From the NCBI RefSeq assembly GCF_001593385.1, contig NZ_LUVZ01000001.1, positions 248,001 through 312,000 on the forward strand: 64,000 nt of DNA, given 5' to 3'. The first letter of the stretch is position 1, and every line of letters begins with the position of its first letter. The notes under the pieces are model-generated. The model had not been told where the DNA came from and did no database searches. It worked only from the letters and a program-made list of their open reading frames with translations. The stretch comes from Chryseobacterium cucumeris (lineage in GTDB: Bacteria; Bacteroidota; Bacteroidia; Flavobacteriales; Weeksellaceae). Position numbers and translations under genes: made by a program. Positions 23,668 to 31,463 of the stretch are shown piece after piece.

Positions 23668-23974
23668 TCTACTGAATACGGAACAGCATAACAAATTCAA
23701 TTTACTAACATTATCCACATATCTTTAAATAATTATCAATTTATATTGTCTCATTTTAATTAAATAACAAACAAAATATCAATATATTGTTTTTTTTGAA
23801 ATCAACACATCCTTCATTACTTTCACTTTTCTGTATTAATGAGCCTTTTCAATTATATATAATGTATTGCATAATATATTATATATAAACTCCAAATATT
23901 CCTTAAAAAATTTTGTTTTCCGTAATATATTTTTTATTAGATTTGATATTCCACAATCAAATTTAATATTTAAT
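23668..23974. other. AT-rich gap upstream of the metalloprotease, with an inverted repeat
   Basis: No gene is supported; an upstream in-frame extension of the metalloprotease ORF lacks a signal peptide. A perfect 11-bp inverted repeat TTATATATAAT...ATTATATATAA (23853-23888, 14-nt spacer) lies 87-122 bp before the ATG and could be an operator or leader hairpin. No confident -7 box was seen. Confidence 0.35.
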
Positions 23975-26905
23975 ATGAAAAAACAATTAACGCTGATTGG
24001 AATGCTCCTTATTTCGGGTATTTCTTTCGCACAGACTGACCGTCTTTGGTCTGAAGGTTCAAAAAGAACTTCATCAGAAATCTTTGCAAACAAAACCGGC
24101 ATCAGCAATCCTAAGGTATACAACTTGGATATCAACGGATTGAAAAACATTCTGGCAAAAGCTCCCAAGAGACTGGCTGCAGGCGAAAAATCAGAACTCA
24201 TCATCTCTTTTCCGAATTCTGAAGGCAGAATGGAAAATTTTAAAGTGAGGGAGAATTCCAATTTTGCCCCTGAGTTGGCAGCAAAATATCCGGATATCAA
24301 ATCCTATGTAGGACAAGGTCTGGATGATCCTAATTCCACAGTTTATTTCAGTGTTTCTCCACTAGGACTGTCATCTATGGAAATTTATGGTGACAAATCG
24401 GCTGTTTTCATCGAGCCTTACACCAAAGATCTTTCTTCGTATGTAGTGTACAGAAAATCTGACAAAAAAGATGATCTTAACAAATTTGAATGTACCGTGG
24501 TGGATGCCGCACAGAAAGGAGTTTCCAATTCTGCTCTTGCAGCAAGACCTAACGCTGACGATGCCAAACTGAGAACATTCAGACTGGCATTATCGTGCAC
24601 AGGAGAATACACCACTTATTTCGGAGGTACAAAAGCTCAGGCTTTAGCAGCAATGAACACCACAATGACCCGTGTAAACGGTGTTTTTGAAAAAGATTTC
24701 GCTGCAAGAATGGTTCTGATTGCCAACAATGATGCTGTCATCTACACCAATGCGTCTACAGACCCCTATTCTGCTGCTTCAGGAATGAGCAACTGGAATT
24801 CACAGCTGCAAAGCACTTTAACATCTGTAATTGGCGAAGCTAATTATGACATCGGACACTTGTTCGGAGCTTCAGGAGGTGGAGGAAATGCAGGCTGTAT
24901 CGGCTGTATCTGTACAAACGGATCAAAAGGAAGTGGTTATACTTCTCCGGCAGATGCCATTCCTTCAGGAGATAATTTCGATATCGACTATGTAGCTCAT
25001 GAAATGGGACATCAGTTCGGTGGAAACCACACCTTCTCCATGAATAATGAAGGAACAGGTGCCAATATGGAACCAGGTTCAGGATCAACCATTATGGGAT
25101 ATGCAGGAATTACCAGCCAGGATATCCAGCCGCATTCTGACGCGTTTTTCCATGCAATCAGTATCCAACAAATCACCAATAATATTAAAGCTAAAACCTG
25201 CTCTGTTAATACCAATACAGGAAATTCAATTCCTACAGCCAATGCAGGATTAGATTATACTATTCCAAAAGGAACTCCATTCGTACTGACAGGAACAGGA
25301 ACGGATGCTGACGGAGATTCTTTAACCTACATCTGGGAACAAATGGACAACGCTTCTTCTTCTCAGACAGGAGCAAGTTCCGCCGCAAGTGCTACAAAAG
25401 CCTCAGGACCTAATTTCAGATCATGGACTCCTACTACTGCACCTGTAAGATATTTTCCAAGAATGGCTTCGATTTTAACCGGAGCAACTACTACAGCTGG
25501 TTCTGAAATCACAGTTGAGGCTCTTTCTTCAGTTGCCAGAACATTAAACTTCAGATTTACTGTTCGTGATAACAAAGCAGGAGGTTCAGGAAATAATTCC
25601 GATGATGCTGTTATCACTGTTAACGGAACTGCCGGACCATTCAATATCACTTCACAGAACTCTGCAACAACATACGCCGGAGGAAGTTCTCAGACAGTAA
25701 CATGGAATGTGGCAGGAACTACAGCCAATGGGGTAAATGCTGCTAATGTGGATATCCTTTGGTCTACAGACAGTGGAAATACATGGACTACTCTATTGGC
25801 AGGAACTCCGAATGATGGCTCACAGGCAGTTACTATTCCTAATGCCAATACAACGACAGGAAGAATTATGGTAAAAGGATCAAACCACATTTTCTTTGAT
25901 GTTAACAATGCTAACATCTCTGTAAATGCAGGTTCCGGAACTCCTGACACCGTTGCTCCTACCGCGCCTACCCTTGCAGCTTCAGGAACTACAGCTACAA
26001 CCACTAACCTTTCATGGTCTGGAGCTACAGATAATGTTGGTGTTACTGGATACGATGTATATCAGGGAGCTTCATTAATTGGTTCTACGGCTTCTACTAC
26101 ATATACTGTAACAGGACTTTCACCGACAACTACGTATTCTTTCTCTGTGAAAGCAAAAGATGCGGCAGGAAATGCTTCTGTTTCCAGCAACACTGTAAGT
26201 GTTACGACTCTTTCCGGAGGAACGGTTACTTATTGTTCTTCTTCGGCCTCAAACACAGCAGATGAAAGAATAGGAAATGTAACCTTTGGATCTATCAATA
26301 ATACGTCTACAGGAACTGCAGGATATGAAAACTTCACTTCAGTTTCCACGAATGTTACAAGAGGAAGCGCTTACACAATTTCCATTACTCCGGTTTGGAC
26401 TTCCACAAAATACAGCGAAGCTTACGCGGTTTATATTGATTACAACGGAGACGGAGACTTTACAGACAGCGGAGAACTGGCATGGACAAAAGCAGGTTCT
26501 ACAACAAGTCCGGTTACAGGATCTATTACAATCCCGGCTACCGCTACTGTTGGTTCTACAAGAATGAGAGTAATGATGAAGTATAGTTCAATCCCTACTT
26601 CTTCATGTGAAGCTTTCACTTACGGACAAGTAGAAGATTATACCCTTAATATTGTTTCTTCCGGAAAAGGAGATCTTCATAGTACGAAAGATCTGATCAC
26701 CGATGTGAAACTTTATCCAAACCCTGCAAGAGATATACTTTATATTTCCAATACAACTTCTGAAGATTATAAAATCTTCGATATGGGTGGAAAACTAATA
26801 GACTCAGGAAAACTACAAAGAGGATCCGTGAACGTAAGCAACCTTATCAAAGGTGCTTATATGATTCAAATCGGAGAATCTTCTAAGAGATTTGTTAAAA
26901 ACTAA
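23975..26905 (+). CDS. Secreted reprolysin-like metzincin protease with T9SS sorting domain
   Basis: A 976-residue extracellular zinc protease. A signal peptide (cleavage after SFAQ, about residue 18) is followed by a propeptide-like region and a metzincin catalytic domain (about 190-410) with the zinc motif HEMGHQFGGNH (342-352). Immunoglobulin/PKD-like and Fn3 beta domains come next (about 420-745), including TAPTLAASGTTATTTNLSW. A GEVED-type domain (about 750-890, ends FTYGQVEDYTLN) and a type IX sorting domain (about 905-976, LYPNPARDILYIS, ends RFVKN) complete the protein. The start is taken at MKKQLTLIG, where the signal peptide begins. It probably digests host or environmental protein. 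Confidence 0.92.
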   Translation: MKKQLTLIGMLLISGISFAQTDRLWSEGSKRTSSEIFANKTGISNPKVYNLDINGLKNILAKAPKRLAAGEKSELIISFPNSEGRMENFKVRENSNFAPELAAKYPDIKSYVGQGLDDPNSTVYFSVSPLGLSSMEIYGDKSAVFIEPYTKDLSSYVVYRKSDKKDDLNKFECTVVDAAQKGVSNSALAARPNADDAKLRTFRLALSCTGEYTTYFGGTKAQALAAMNTTMTRVNGVFEKDFAARMVLIANNDAVIYTNASTDPYSAASGMSNWNSQLQSTLTSVIGEANYDIGHLFGASGGGGNAGCIGCICTNGSKGSGYTSPADAIPSGDNFDIDYVAHEMGHQFGGNHTFSMNNEGTGANMEPGSGSTIMGYAGITSQDIQPHSDAFFHAISIQQITNNIKAKTCSVNTNTGNSIPTANAGLDYTIPKGTPFVLTGTGTDADGDSLTYIWEQMDNASSSQTGASSAASATKASGPNFRSWTPTTAPVRYFPRMASILTGATTTAGSEITVEALSSVARTLNFRFTVRDNKAGGSGNNSDDAVITVNGTAGPFNITSQNSATTYAGGSSQTVTWNVAGTTANGVNAANVDILWSTDSGNTWTTLLAGTPNDGSQAVTIPNANTTTGRIMVKGSNHIFFDVNNANISVNAGSGTPDTVAPTAPTLAASGTTATTTNLSWSGATDNVGVTGYDVYQGASLIGSTASTTYTVTGLSPTTTYSFSVKAKDAAGNASVSSNTVSVTTLSGGTVTYCSSSASNTADERIGNVTFGSINNTSTGTAGYENFTSVSTNVTRGSAYTISITPVWTSTKYSEAYAVYIDYNGDGDFTDSGELAWTKAGSTTSPVTGSITIPATATVGSTRMRVMMKYSSIPTSSCEAFTYGQVEDYTLNIVSSGKGDLHSTKDLITDVKLYPNPARDILYISNTTSEDYKIFDMGGKLIDSGKLQRGSVNVSNLIKGAYMIQIGESSKRFVKN

Positions 26906-26926
26906 TCCTTTACAATTAAACGATGT

Positions 26927-26960
26927 AAAAACTGCTCCTTATGGGGCAGTTTTATTTTTT
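26927..26960 (+). terminator. Terminator of the metzincin gene
   Basis: AAAACTGCTCC-TTAT-GGGGCAGTTTT followed by a T-rich tail. Confidence 0.8.
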
Positions 26961-27378
26961 TAAAGTAAAATATCATCACAATAAACAATTATAAATGAAA
27001 TTAATTACATAAAAACATTTTATTTAAAACAAAATAACTATAATTTGAGTTTTTTAATTTAAATTTATCGCATAACAATATTTTATTGTGCCGTTTACCC
27101 AGATTGTATTTAAGGGAGCTCCAAAGCCGTTTTTGATGTCTCATGCAGCTGCTGTTTTTGACTCTATTTTGGAGTAAATTGATATTTCTACACTTTACTG
27201 TCAGAAAAGTGTATTATTAAAACAAATTCCAGCCTCAAAAATTTCTCTTACTGAACAGAAAATCATTACTAATCCTCATTTCAGTAATTCATTTAAAATC
27301 TTTGTAAATAATATGATGTTTCAAAAAGGTAATTCCCTCTAATACCTCACTATTTTAAAATAATTTTAAATTTTTTAT
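26961..27378. other. Non-coding gap with a short protein-like relic
   Basis: No intact gene. One frame is open from 27076 to the stop at 27175-27177 and reads VPFTQIVFKGAPKPFLMSHA and on for ten more residues, with protein-like composition. It may be the 3' remnant of a lost gene; I do not recognise the family. The rest is AT-rich. A possible -7-like TCTTTG lies at about 27299-27304, near the next gene. Confidence 0.25.
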
Positions 27379-28092
27379 ATGAAACATTTATTTAAGTACA
27401 TCTTTTTTTTAGCCATCACTTCTTTCTCGGTTGCCTGTAGCTCTGATGATGATGAAGTAATAGACATCAATCCTGATGTGACCACTGTATTCTACAAAAA
27501 TGCGGATGAATTGGCAGTAACCTATGATCCCGGTAATTCGGTAAGTCAAGCCATAAAAAATCAAGCTTATGACCTTTACAAAAGGGGAAAATGGAGTGAA
27601 TTGGAATCACTTTTTAAAGCTAATAATTTAAATGGTGGATGGCCGCCTGCCAACGGAGGTTATAATATTGTTGATGATGTTCCTTTACAGGTTGGACAGA
27701 AATTCGACAGATACAGCGGAGCAGTTGGCAACTATACCGGTACCGGAGTTCCTACATTAGGAGGAAGTTTTACAAGTCCTATTATCAATGGTTACACTTA
27801 TACTTTTACCCAAAGAGCATTAAATCAACCTGAAGACAAGTATGATTTTTACTATGAAATCGATGTTTTGAATAGTTCCATGCAGTTTAAAACCCAAACC
27901 GCAGACATCATTCCTTGGTTTAACCAGGCAGGGAAAGGAAAACAAACCATGTGGAAAATCCCTATCGACATCAACACGGGTTACCAGAAAACATGGAATA
28001 AGCTGGCTGAAGAAGGTTATATAAAAGTTACCATTAAGAAAAGCCCAAGCGGAAAATACCCTAATTTAGTAGGCACAGTTATTCAGCCATAA
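27379..28092 (+). CDS. Surface-type lipoprotein with TNT-like NAD glycohydrolase domain
   Basis: A 237-residue lipoprotein. The signal peptide ends in a lipobox (SVAC, C20), followed at once by SSDDDE, which resembles the flavobacterial lipoprotein export signal for surface display. Residues about 85-235 match the fold motifs of the tuberculosis necrotizing toxin (TNT) family of NAD(+) glycohydrolases: NGGWPPANGG (85-94), KFDRYSG (108-114; R111 like the NAD-contacting Arg), FTQRAL (143-148; R146) and PWFNQAGKGKQ (179-189; Q189 like the catalytic Gln). A His conserved in TNT after the QRALP motif is not obvious here (YDFYYE). A gene with two Cys pairs follows after 10 bp and may be its immunity factor. 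Domain call is good; enzymatic activity is inferred. Confidence 0.75.
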   Translation: MKHLFKYIFFLAITSFSVACSSDDDEVIDINPDVTTVFYKNADELAVTYDPGNSVSQAIKNQAYDLYKRGKWSELESLFKANNLNGGWPPANGGYNIVDDVPLQVGQKFDRYSGAVGNYTGTGVPTLGGSFTSPIINGYTYTFTQRALNQPEDKYDFYYEIDVLNSSMQFKTQTADIIPWFNQAGKGKQTMWKIPIDINTGYQKTWNKLAEEGYIKVTIKKSPSGKYPNLVGTVIQP

Positions 28093-28102
28093 ATCAACTC
28101 AG

Positions 28103-28513
28103 ATGTATTCAATATCAGAAAAAATAAACCTAACCGAAAAAGCTACTGTTGAAAAAAACACCTTTATCAACGATGAAGCTGTTCCATCAGCAATAACCAC
28201 TTTCACCTGCTGTCATTGCGGAAACAAAAATACTGTTGCAATAGTACCTTATGAATCAGGATTTCCTGTTCTGCAGCTGTATCATGAAGATAAAGTAGTA
28301 TCTAAAGATGAATTGTTAAAGCACAAAATTGTCAACGGAACTTCTCAAAGAATGTTGCATTTCGGAGAATTAACAGTTAATGATTTACCTACTTTATATT
28401 TTGGTATCGATTGCACTTCCTGTCATTCAAAATATATAGGCGTTTTCAGCTATGGGGAAAAGCAGCCAGGATTGATGATATTGACTATCTCCGGAATCTG
28501 GAAATATGAGTAA
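28103..28513 (+). CDS. Hypothetical protein with two Cys pairs, candidate immunity factor
   Basis: A 136-residue protein with no signal peptide, so it is cytoplasmic. Two paired Cys motifs, CCHCGNKN (C36-C39) and CTSCHSKY (C104-C107), look like a split zinc ribbon. It is not recognised beyond that. It starts 10 bp after the TNT-like lipoprotein gene and the pair ends in a terminator (28538-28571), so they form a two-gene operon. In TNT-family systems the gene next to the NAD glycohydrolase usually encodes its inhibitor; this is the basis for the immunity proposal and remains an inference. Confidence 0.6.
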   Translation: MYSISEKINLTEKATVEKNTFINDEAVPSAITTFTCCHCGNKNTVAIVPYESGFPVLQLYHEDKVVSKDELLKHKIVNGTSQRMLHFGELTVNDLPTLYFGIDCTSCHSKYIGVFSYGEKQPGLMILTISGIWKYE

Positions 28514-28537
28514 TTGAAATCTTATCTATATCCTATT

Positions 28538-28571
28538 AAAAGTCCACAAGTTTCAGATTGTGGACTTTTTC
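28538..28571 (+). terminator. Terminator of the TNT-like/immunity-like operon
   Basis: AAAAGTCCACAA-GTTTCAGA-TTGTGGACTTTTT: a perfect 12-bp stem with T5. Confidence 0.85.
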
Positions 28572-28627
28572 TTACTTTAGTGAAGAAATTAATAACATTA
28601 TTGATAACCAGGAAAACACATTAATTC

Positions 28628-29359
28628 ATGAAAAAGATTACTTTACTTCTTTTCATGCTGTTCTTTGAGCCAGCATATTCACAAAAAACACTTGCCCAGT
28701 ATCCTGATAACCAGTTTCCATACCAAGGAGGTTCTATCCAATTGTTCTCAGATGTGCAGGACTATTTCCTGAAAAGCGGCTCAAAACCATGTGATCAAAA
28801 TGAGATGTATTTTGTAAGCCTAAAGATTGATGAGAATGGTAAACCTGCTTTAGTAAAGAAAAAGAGCGATGAGCCTATTATAGAAAAGAACAAATGTGCT
28901 TTTACTCTTGCTGTCAAATCCTTAGGGAGCTTAAAAAACTGGCAGCCTGCAGAACAAAACGGACAGAAAGTTGCCGCTTATTTCGATTTTCTATTTCAAC
29001 CCAAAGATTTTTTTGAAAATTACAAACCCAATTACGATATTGTTAAATCATATCAATCCGCTGCCATGCCCGGAGGGATGAAAGCATTTAGAAAAGAAGT
29101 TGTTGAAAGCTTAAATAATTATTTGGATTGGGAAACTTACAACCCAAAAGGAACATTTCTTATATCCTTTTCAATAGATGAAAATGGAGACATCACCAAT
29201 GTAGATATTGAGCCCAAAGTAGAAAACAATAAAATTCTTCTTGAGGATGTAAAATTTGCTCTGAAAAAAATAAAAGGGAAGTGGAGTCCGGCAAAAAAGA
29301 ATGGAACAACAGTAAAATCATGGTTTAGAATGCCTATTAACTTTAATTCGCGGGAATAA
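28628..29359 (+). CDS. Secreted protein with two TonB-C-like domains
   Basis: A 243-residue protein with a signal peptide (cleavage near EPAYSQ, residue 18) and two tandem copies of a fold resembling the TonB C-terminal domain. Copy one spans about 30-125 (YFVSLKIDENGKPALVKK, NWQPAEQNGQKV). Copy two spans about 140-240 (FLISFSIDENGDITNVDIE, KWSPAKKNGTTVKSW). There is no N-terminal transmembrane anchor or Pro-rich spacer, so it is not a canonical TonB energy transducer. It probably works in the periplasm; partner unknown. Confidence 0.7.
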   Translation: MKKITLLLFMLFFEPAYSQKTLAQYPDNQFPYQGGSIQLFSDVQDYFLKSGSKPCDQNEMYFVSLKIDENGKPALVKKKSDEPIIEKNKCAFTLAVKSLGSLKNWQPAEQNGQKVAAYFDFLFQPKDFFENYKPNYDIVKSYQSAAMPGGMKAFRKEVVESLNNYLDWETYNPKGTFLISFSIDENGDITNVDIEPKVENNKILLEDVKFALKKIKGKWSPAKKNGTTVKSWFRMPINFNSRE

Positions 29360-29437
29360 AATAAAAACAATAGACAGCCTGCGCTTTTGAGTCTCATATT
29401 TTACTCGTGTACATTTCACATTTTACAAATCCTTTTC

Positions 29438-29446
29438 TATCTTTGT
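29438..29446 (+). promoter_or_regulatory. -7 box for the pyrophosphohydrolase operon
   Basis: TATCTTTGT matches TAnnTTTG, 18 bp before the ATG at 29464. Confidence 0.5.
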
Positions 29447-29463
29447 GGGAAATAAAAAAATTC

Positions 29464-29931
29464 ATGGATAAAATTGATAGTCTGAACCAAGTAGCAGAAT
29501 TCCATACTACTTTCAAAGCCCCTATTTTAGATACCCCACAAATTCCTTCTCCGGAAAGATGCAATCTGAGAGTAGAACTTTTACAGGAAGAATTAAACGA
29601 ACTGAAGCAGGCAATTGCTGACAATAATATTGTAGAAATTGCTGATGCATTGTGTGATCTTCAGTATGTTTTGAGTGGTGCTGTACTGGAATTCGGACTT
29701 GGCAACAAATTTGTAGAGCTATTCAACGAAGTTCAGCGCTCCAATATGTCGAAAGCATGTGATAATGAAGAACAGGCGAAGGAAACTGTTGAATTTTACA
29801 AAGAGAAGGAAGTAGAATCTTTTTATGAAAAGTCCGGAGAAAAATTCAATGTTTACAGACAGGCAGATCATAAAGTATTGAAAAACAAATACTACTCTCC
29901 TGCTGATTTAAAATCAATTATCGAAAAATAA
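29464..29931 (+). CDS. MazG-like nucleoside triphosphate pyrophosphohydrolase
   Basis: A 155-residue all-alpha NTP pyrophosphohydrolase of the MazG/HisE-like superfamily. The metal-binding signature EELNE (about 39-43) followed by EIADALCDLQY (about 56-66) matches EExxE...ExxD. It probably hydrolyses an NTP or modified nucleotide to the monophosphate. The start at 29464 is chosen because MDKIDSLNQV begins the family alignment and a -7 box lies just upstream. It is followed by the thioredoxin-fold gene after 3 bp, making a 29464-31107 operon. Confidence 0.85.
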   Translation: MDKIDSLNQVAEFHTTFKAPILDTPQIPSPERCNLRVELLQEELNELKQAIADNNIVEIADALCDLQYVLSGAVLEFGLGNKFVELFNEVQRSNMSKACDNEEQAKETVEFYKEKEVESFYEKSGEKFNVYRQADHKVLKNKYYSPADLKSIIEK

Positions 29932-29934
29932 AAT

Positions 29935-30498
29935 ATGAAAAAATTTATTACCAATATTGTTGCCTTTTCAACCTTGTTTTTGGCTTCACAACAGCTTACT
30001 GCACAAAAAGTAGTGGTAAACCGTGAAGTTGAAACCCAGAATGACGGCAAAATGCTTTTGGGAAACCAGTTGAAAGAGCAGTTTTTAAAAGCTCCTTATG
30101 CAGATTGGTATGTGAAAGAACATGATGAGTATGTTCTTGATCAAAAAGCAGTCAGTGAATTAAAAAAAGAGAGAATCGGAACCTATGATATTATTGTTTT
30201 TATGGGAACCTGGTGCGAAGACAGCCACAGAGATTTTCCAAGACTGATGAAAATATTGGAAGCCGTAGGTTATCCGGAAAATAAATTGAATATTATTGCT
30301 GTTAACCGTAAGAAAGAATCTCCTACCGGAGACGAAAGTCTTTACAATCTTCAGAAAGTTCCTACCATTATTCTGAAAAGATATGGAAAAGAAGTAGGTA
30401 GAATTATAGAAATGCCCACTACAGGATATATTGAAAGGGATTTGGTTCAAATTCTTAAAAAGAACGATTCATCTGTCATCAAAGAAATTTTTAAATAG
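29935..30498 (+). CDS. Secreted thioredoxin-fold protein with CxxS active site
   Basis: A 187-residue protein with a signal peptide (cleavage after QQLTAQ, about residue 24) and a thioredoxin-like domain (about 75-180). The active-site segment is MGTWCEDSHRDFPRL, so the usual CxxC is CxxS (C94, S97). Lacking the resolving Cys, it cannot act as a normal dithiol reductase; CxxS forms often work as monothiol isomerases or thiol-trapping proteins. A cis-Pro follows at KVPTIIL. It sits between the pyrophosphohydrolase and DUF4230 genes in a tight operon. Confidence 0.84.
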   Translation: MKKFITNIVAFSTLFLASQQLTAQKVVVNREVETQNDGKMLLGNQLKEQFLKAPYADWYVKEHDEYVLDQKAVSELKKERIGTYDIIVFMGTWCEDSHRDFPRLMKILEAVGYPENKLNIIAVNRKKESPTGDESLYNLQKVPTIILKRYGKEVGRIIEMPTTGYIERDLVQILKKNDSSVIKEIFK

Positions 30499-30501
30499 AT
30501 T

Positions 30502-31107
30502 TTGAGAAATTATAGAACAATATTATCCTTTGTAGCCGGTGCCGGTGCGATGGTGCTGCTGTTTTTTGGTCTGAAATCCTGCCTTAACCCTGGAAATAAA
30601 ACTGAAAAATCGGATTATTATATCCTGACCAATCAGATTTCCAAGATGAATAAGATGGTGGTCATGGAGCAGAATACTTCCAGTATGCAGAAAACCAAAA
30701 TGGGTTATGAAGTTTTTGGGAAAGAAATTTCCAGCAACAGCATTATTACGTATACCAAAACCAATGCACAGGTTTCTTATGATCTTAACAAAATGAAGAT
30801 CGAAGTAGATTCCATCAATAAAAAGCTTATTATTACCGAGCTTCCTGATGCTGAGATCAGAATAACTCCAAGTGTTGAAATTCAATCTTTAGACGATTCT
30901 TTTATTAACAGGATCTCGGAAAAAGACATTAAAAATGTTACAGCTAAAGCTAAAGAAACGGCAGAAAAATCAATTGATCAGAATCAGTTGAGAACAGAAG
31001 GCCGTAAGCAGCTCATGGAAAACCTGAATAATATTTTTGTATTGGCTAAGGCTTTGAATTATGAAATAGAAGACAAGACCGGAAAAATTGGTATTCTGGG
31101 ACTTTAG
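30502..31107 (+). CDS. DUF4230 protein, TTG start
   Basis: A 201-residue protein with one N-terminal membrane helix (about 6-26) and a DUF4230 domain facing the periplasm. Function is not established. The only start giving a complete N-terminal anchor is TTG at 30502, 3 bp after the upstream stop; the first in-frame ATG would begin inside the membrane segment. C-terminal residues 130-190 are helical and charged (KDIKNVTAKAKETAEKSID). It is the last gene of the 29464-31107 operon. Confidence 0.75.
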   Translation: MRNYRTILSFVAGAGAMVLLFFGLKSCLNPGNKTEKSDYYILTNQISKMNKMVVMEQNTSSMQKTKMGYEVFGKEISSNSIITYTKTNAQVSYDLNKMKIEVDSINKKLIITELPDAEIRITPSVEIQSLDDSFINRISEKDIKNVTAKAKETAEKSIDQNQLRTEGRKQLMENLNNIFVLAKALNYEIEDKTGKIGILGL

Positions 31108-31123
31108 AAAAAAAAAATTCTGT

Positions 31124-31139
31124 TTGGCAAACCCTTTGA
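31124..31139 (+). promoter_or_regulatory. Sigma-54-like -24/-12 promoter before a 61-aa gene
   Basis: TTGGCAAACCCTTTGA: GG at 31126-31127 and the -12 G at 31138, 12 bp apart, with the same TTGA -12 variant as OMP paralogue 1. The ATG lies 41 bp downstream. It is the only such element seen outside the OMP array. Confidence 0.5.
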
Positions 31140-31179
31140 ATGATAATATCCATATTTTTTACATTTAAAATTCAAACTC

Positions 31180-31365
31180 ATGGATACAAAAGGAAAAACC
31201 ACCAGGAAAGAATCTGCCAATACCGCAGAAACCCAAAAGCAAAATCAGGATTTCCAGAATATTCCTGCAGCATCAAAAAAGACCAATCCGCCTGATATTG
31301 ATAAAGAAGATGTTCAGAAGTCTTCCAAAAACAAATCAGGAAAAACGGATAACACAAAAAAATAA
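31180..31365 (+). CDS. Small hydrophilic Lys/Thr-rich protein
   Basis: A 61-residue protein with no hydrophobic segment, rich in Lys, Thr, Ser, Asn and Gln and probably disordered. No family is recognised. It is supported as a gene by an upstream sigma-54-like promoter, a clear ATG after a normal leader, and a terminator 36 bp after its stop. Such short charged proteins are often stress-induced in Bacteroidota, but no role can be assigned from sequence. Confidence 0.55.
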   Translation: MDTKGKTTRKESANTAETQKQNQDFQNIPAASKKTNPPDIDKEDVQKSSKNKSGKTDNTKK

Positions 31366-31400
31366 AAGAGTTTTTAAGGCTTTATTTAATAAGGAAAAAC

Positions 31401-31434
31401 GAAAAGTTCCGTCTCATACGAGGCGGAACTTTTC
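31401..31434. terminator. Bidirectional terminator between the 61-aa gene and leuB
   Basis: GAAAAGTTCCGTCTC-ATAC-GAGGCGGAACTTTTC, a 15-bp stem with one G-U pair, between convergent genes. Confidence 0.8.
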
Positions 31435-31463
31435 TTTCTAACTATCTAACTGAACTTTTGTTT

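Noticed and set aside
23867..23974. 36-residue extension of the metzincin protease
   Set aside because: AT-rich, hydrophobic mixture before a perfect signal peptide start at 23975; it crosses an inverted repeat that looks regulatory.
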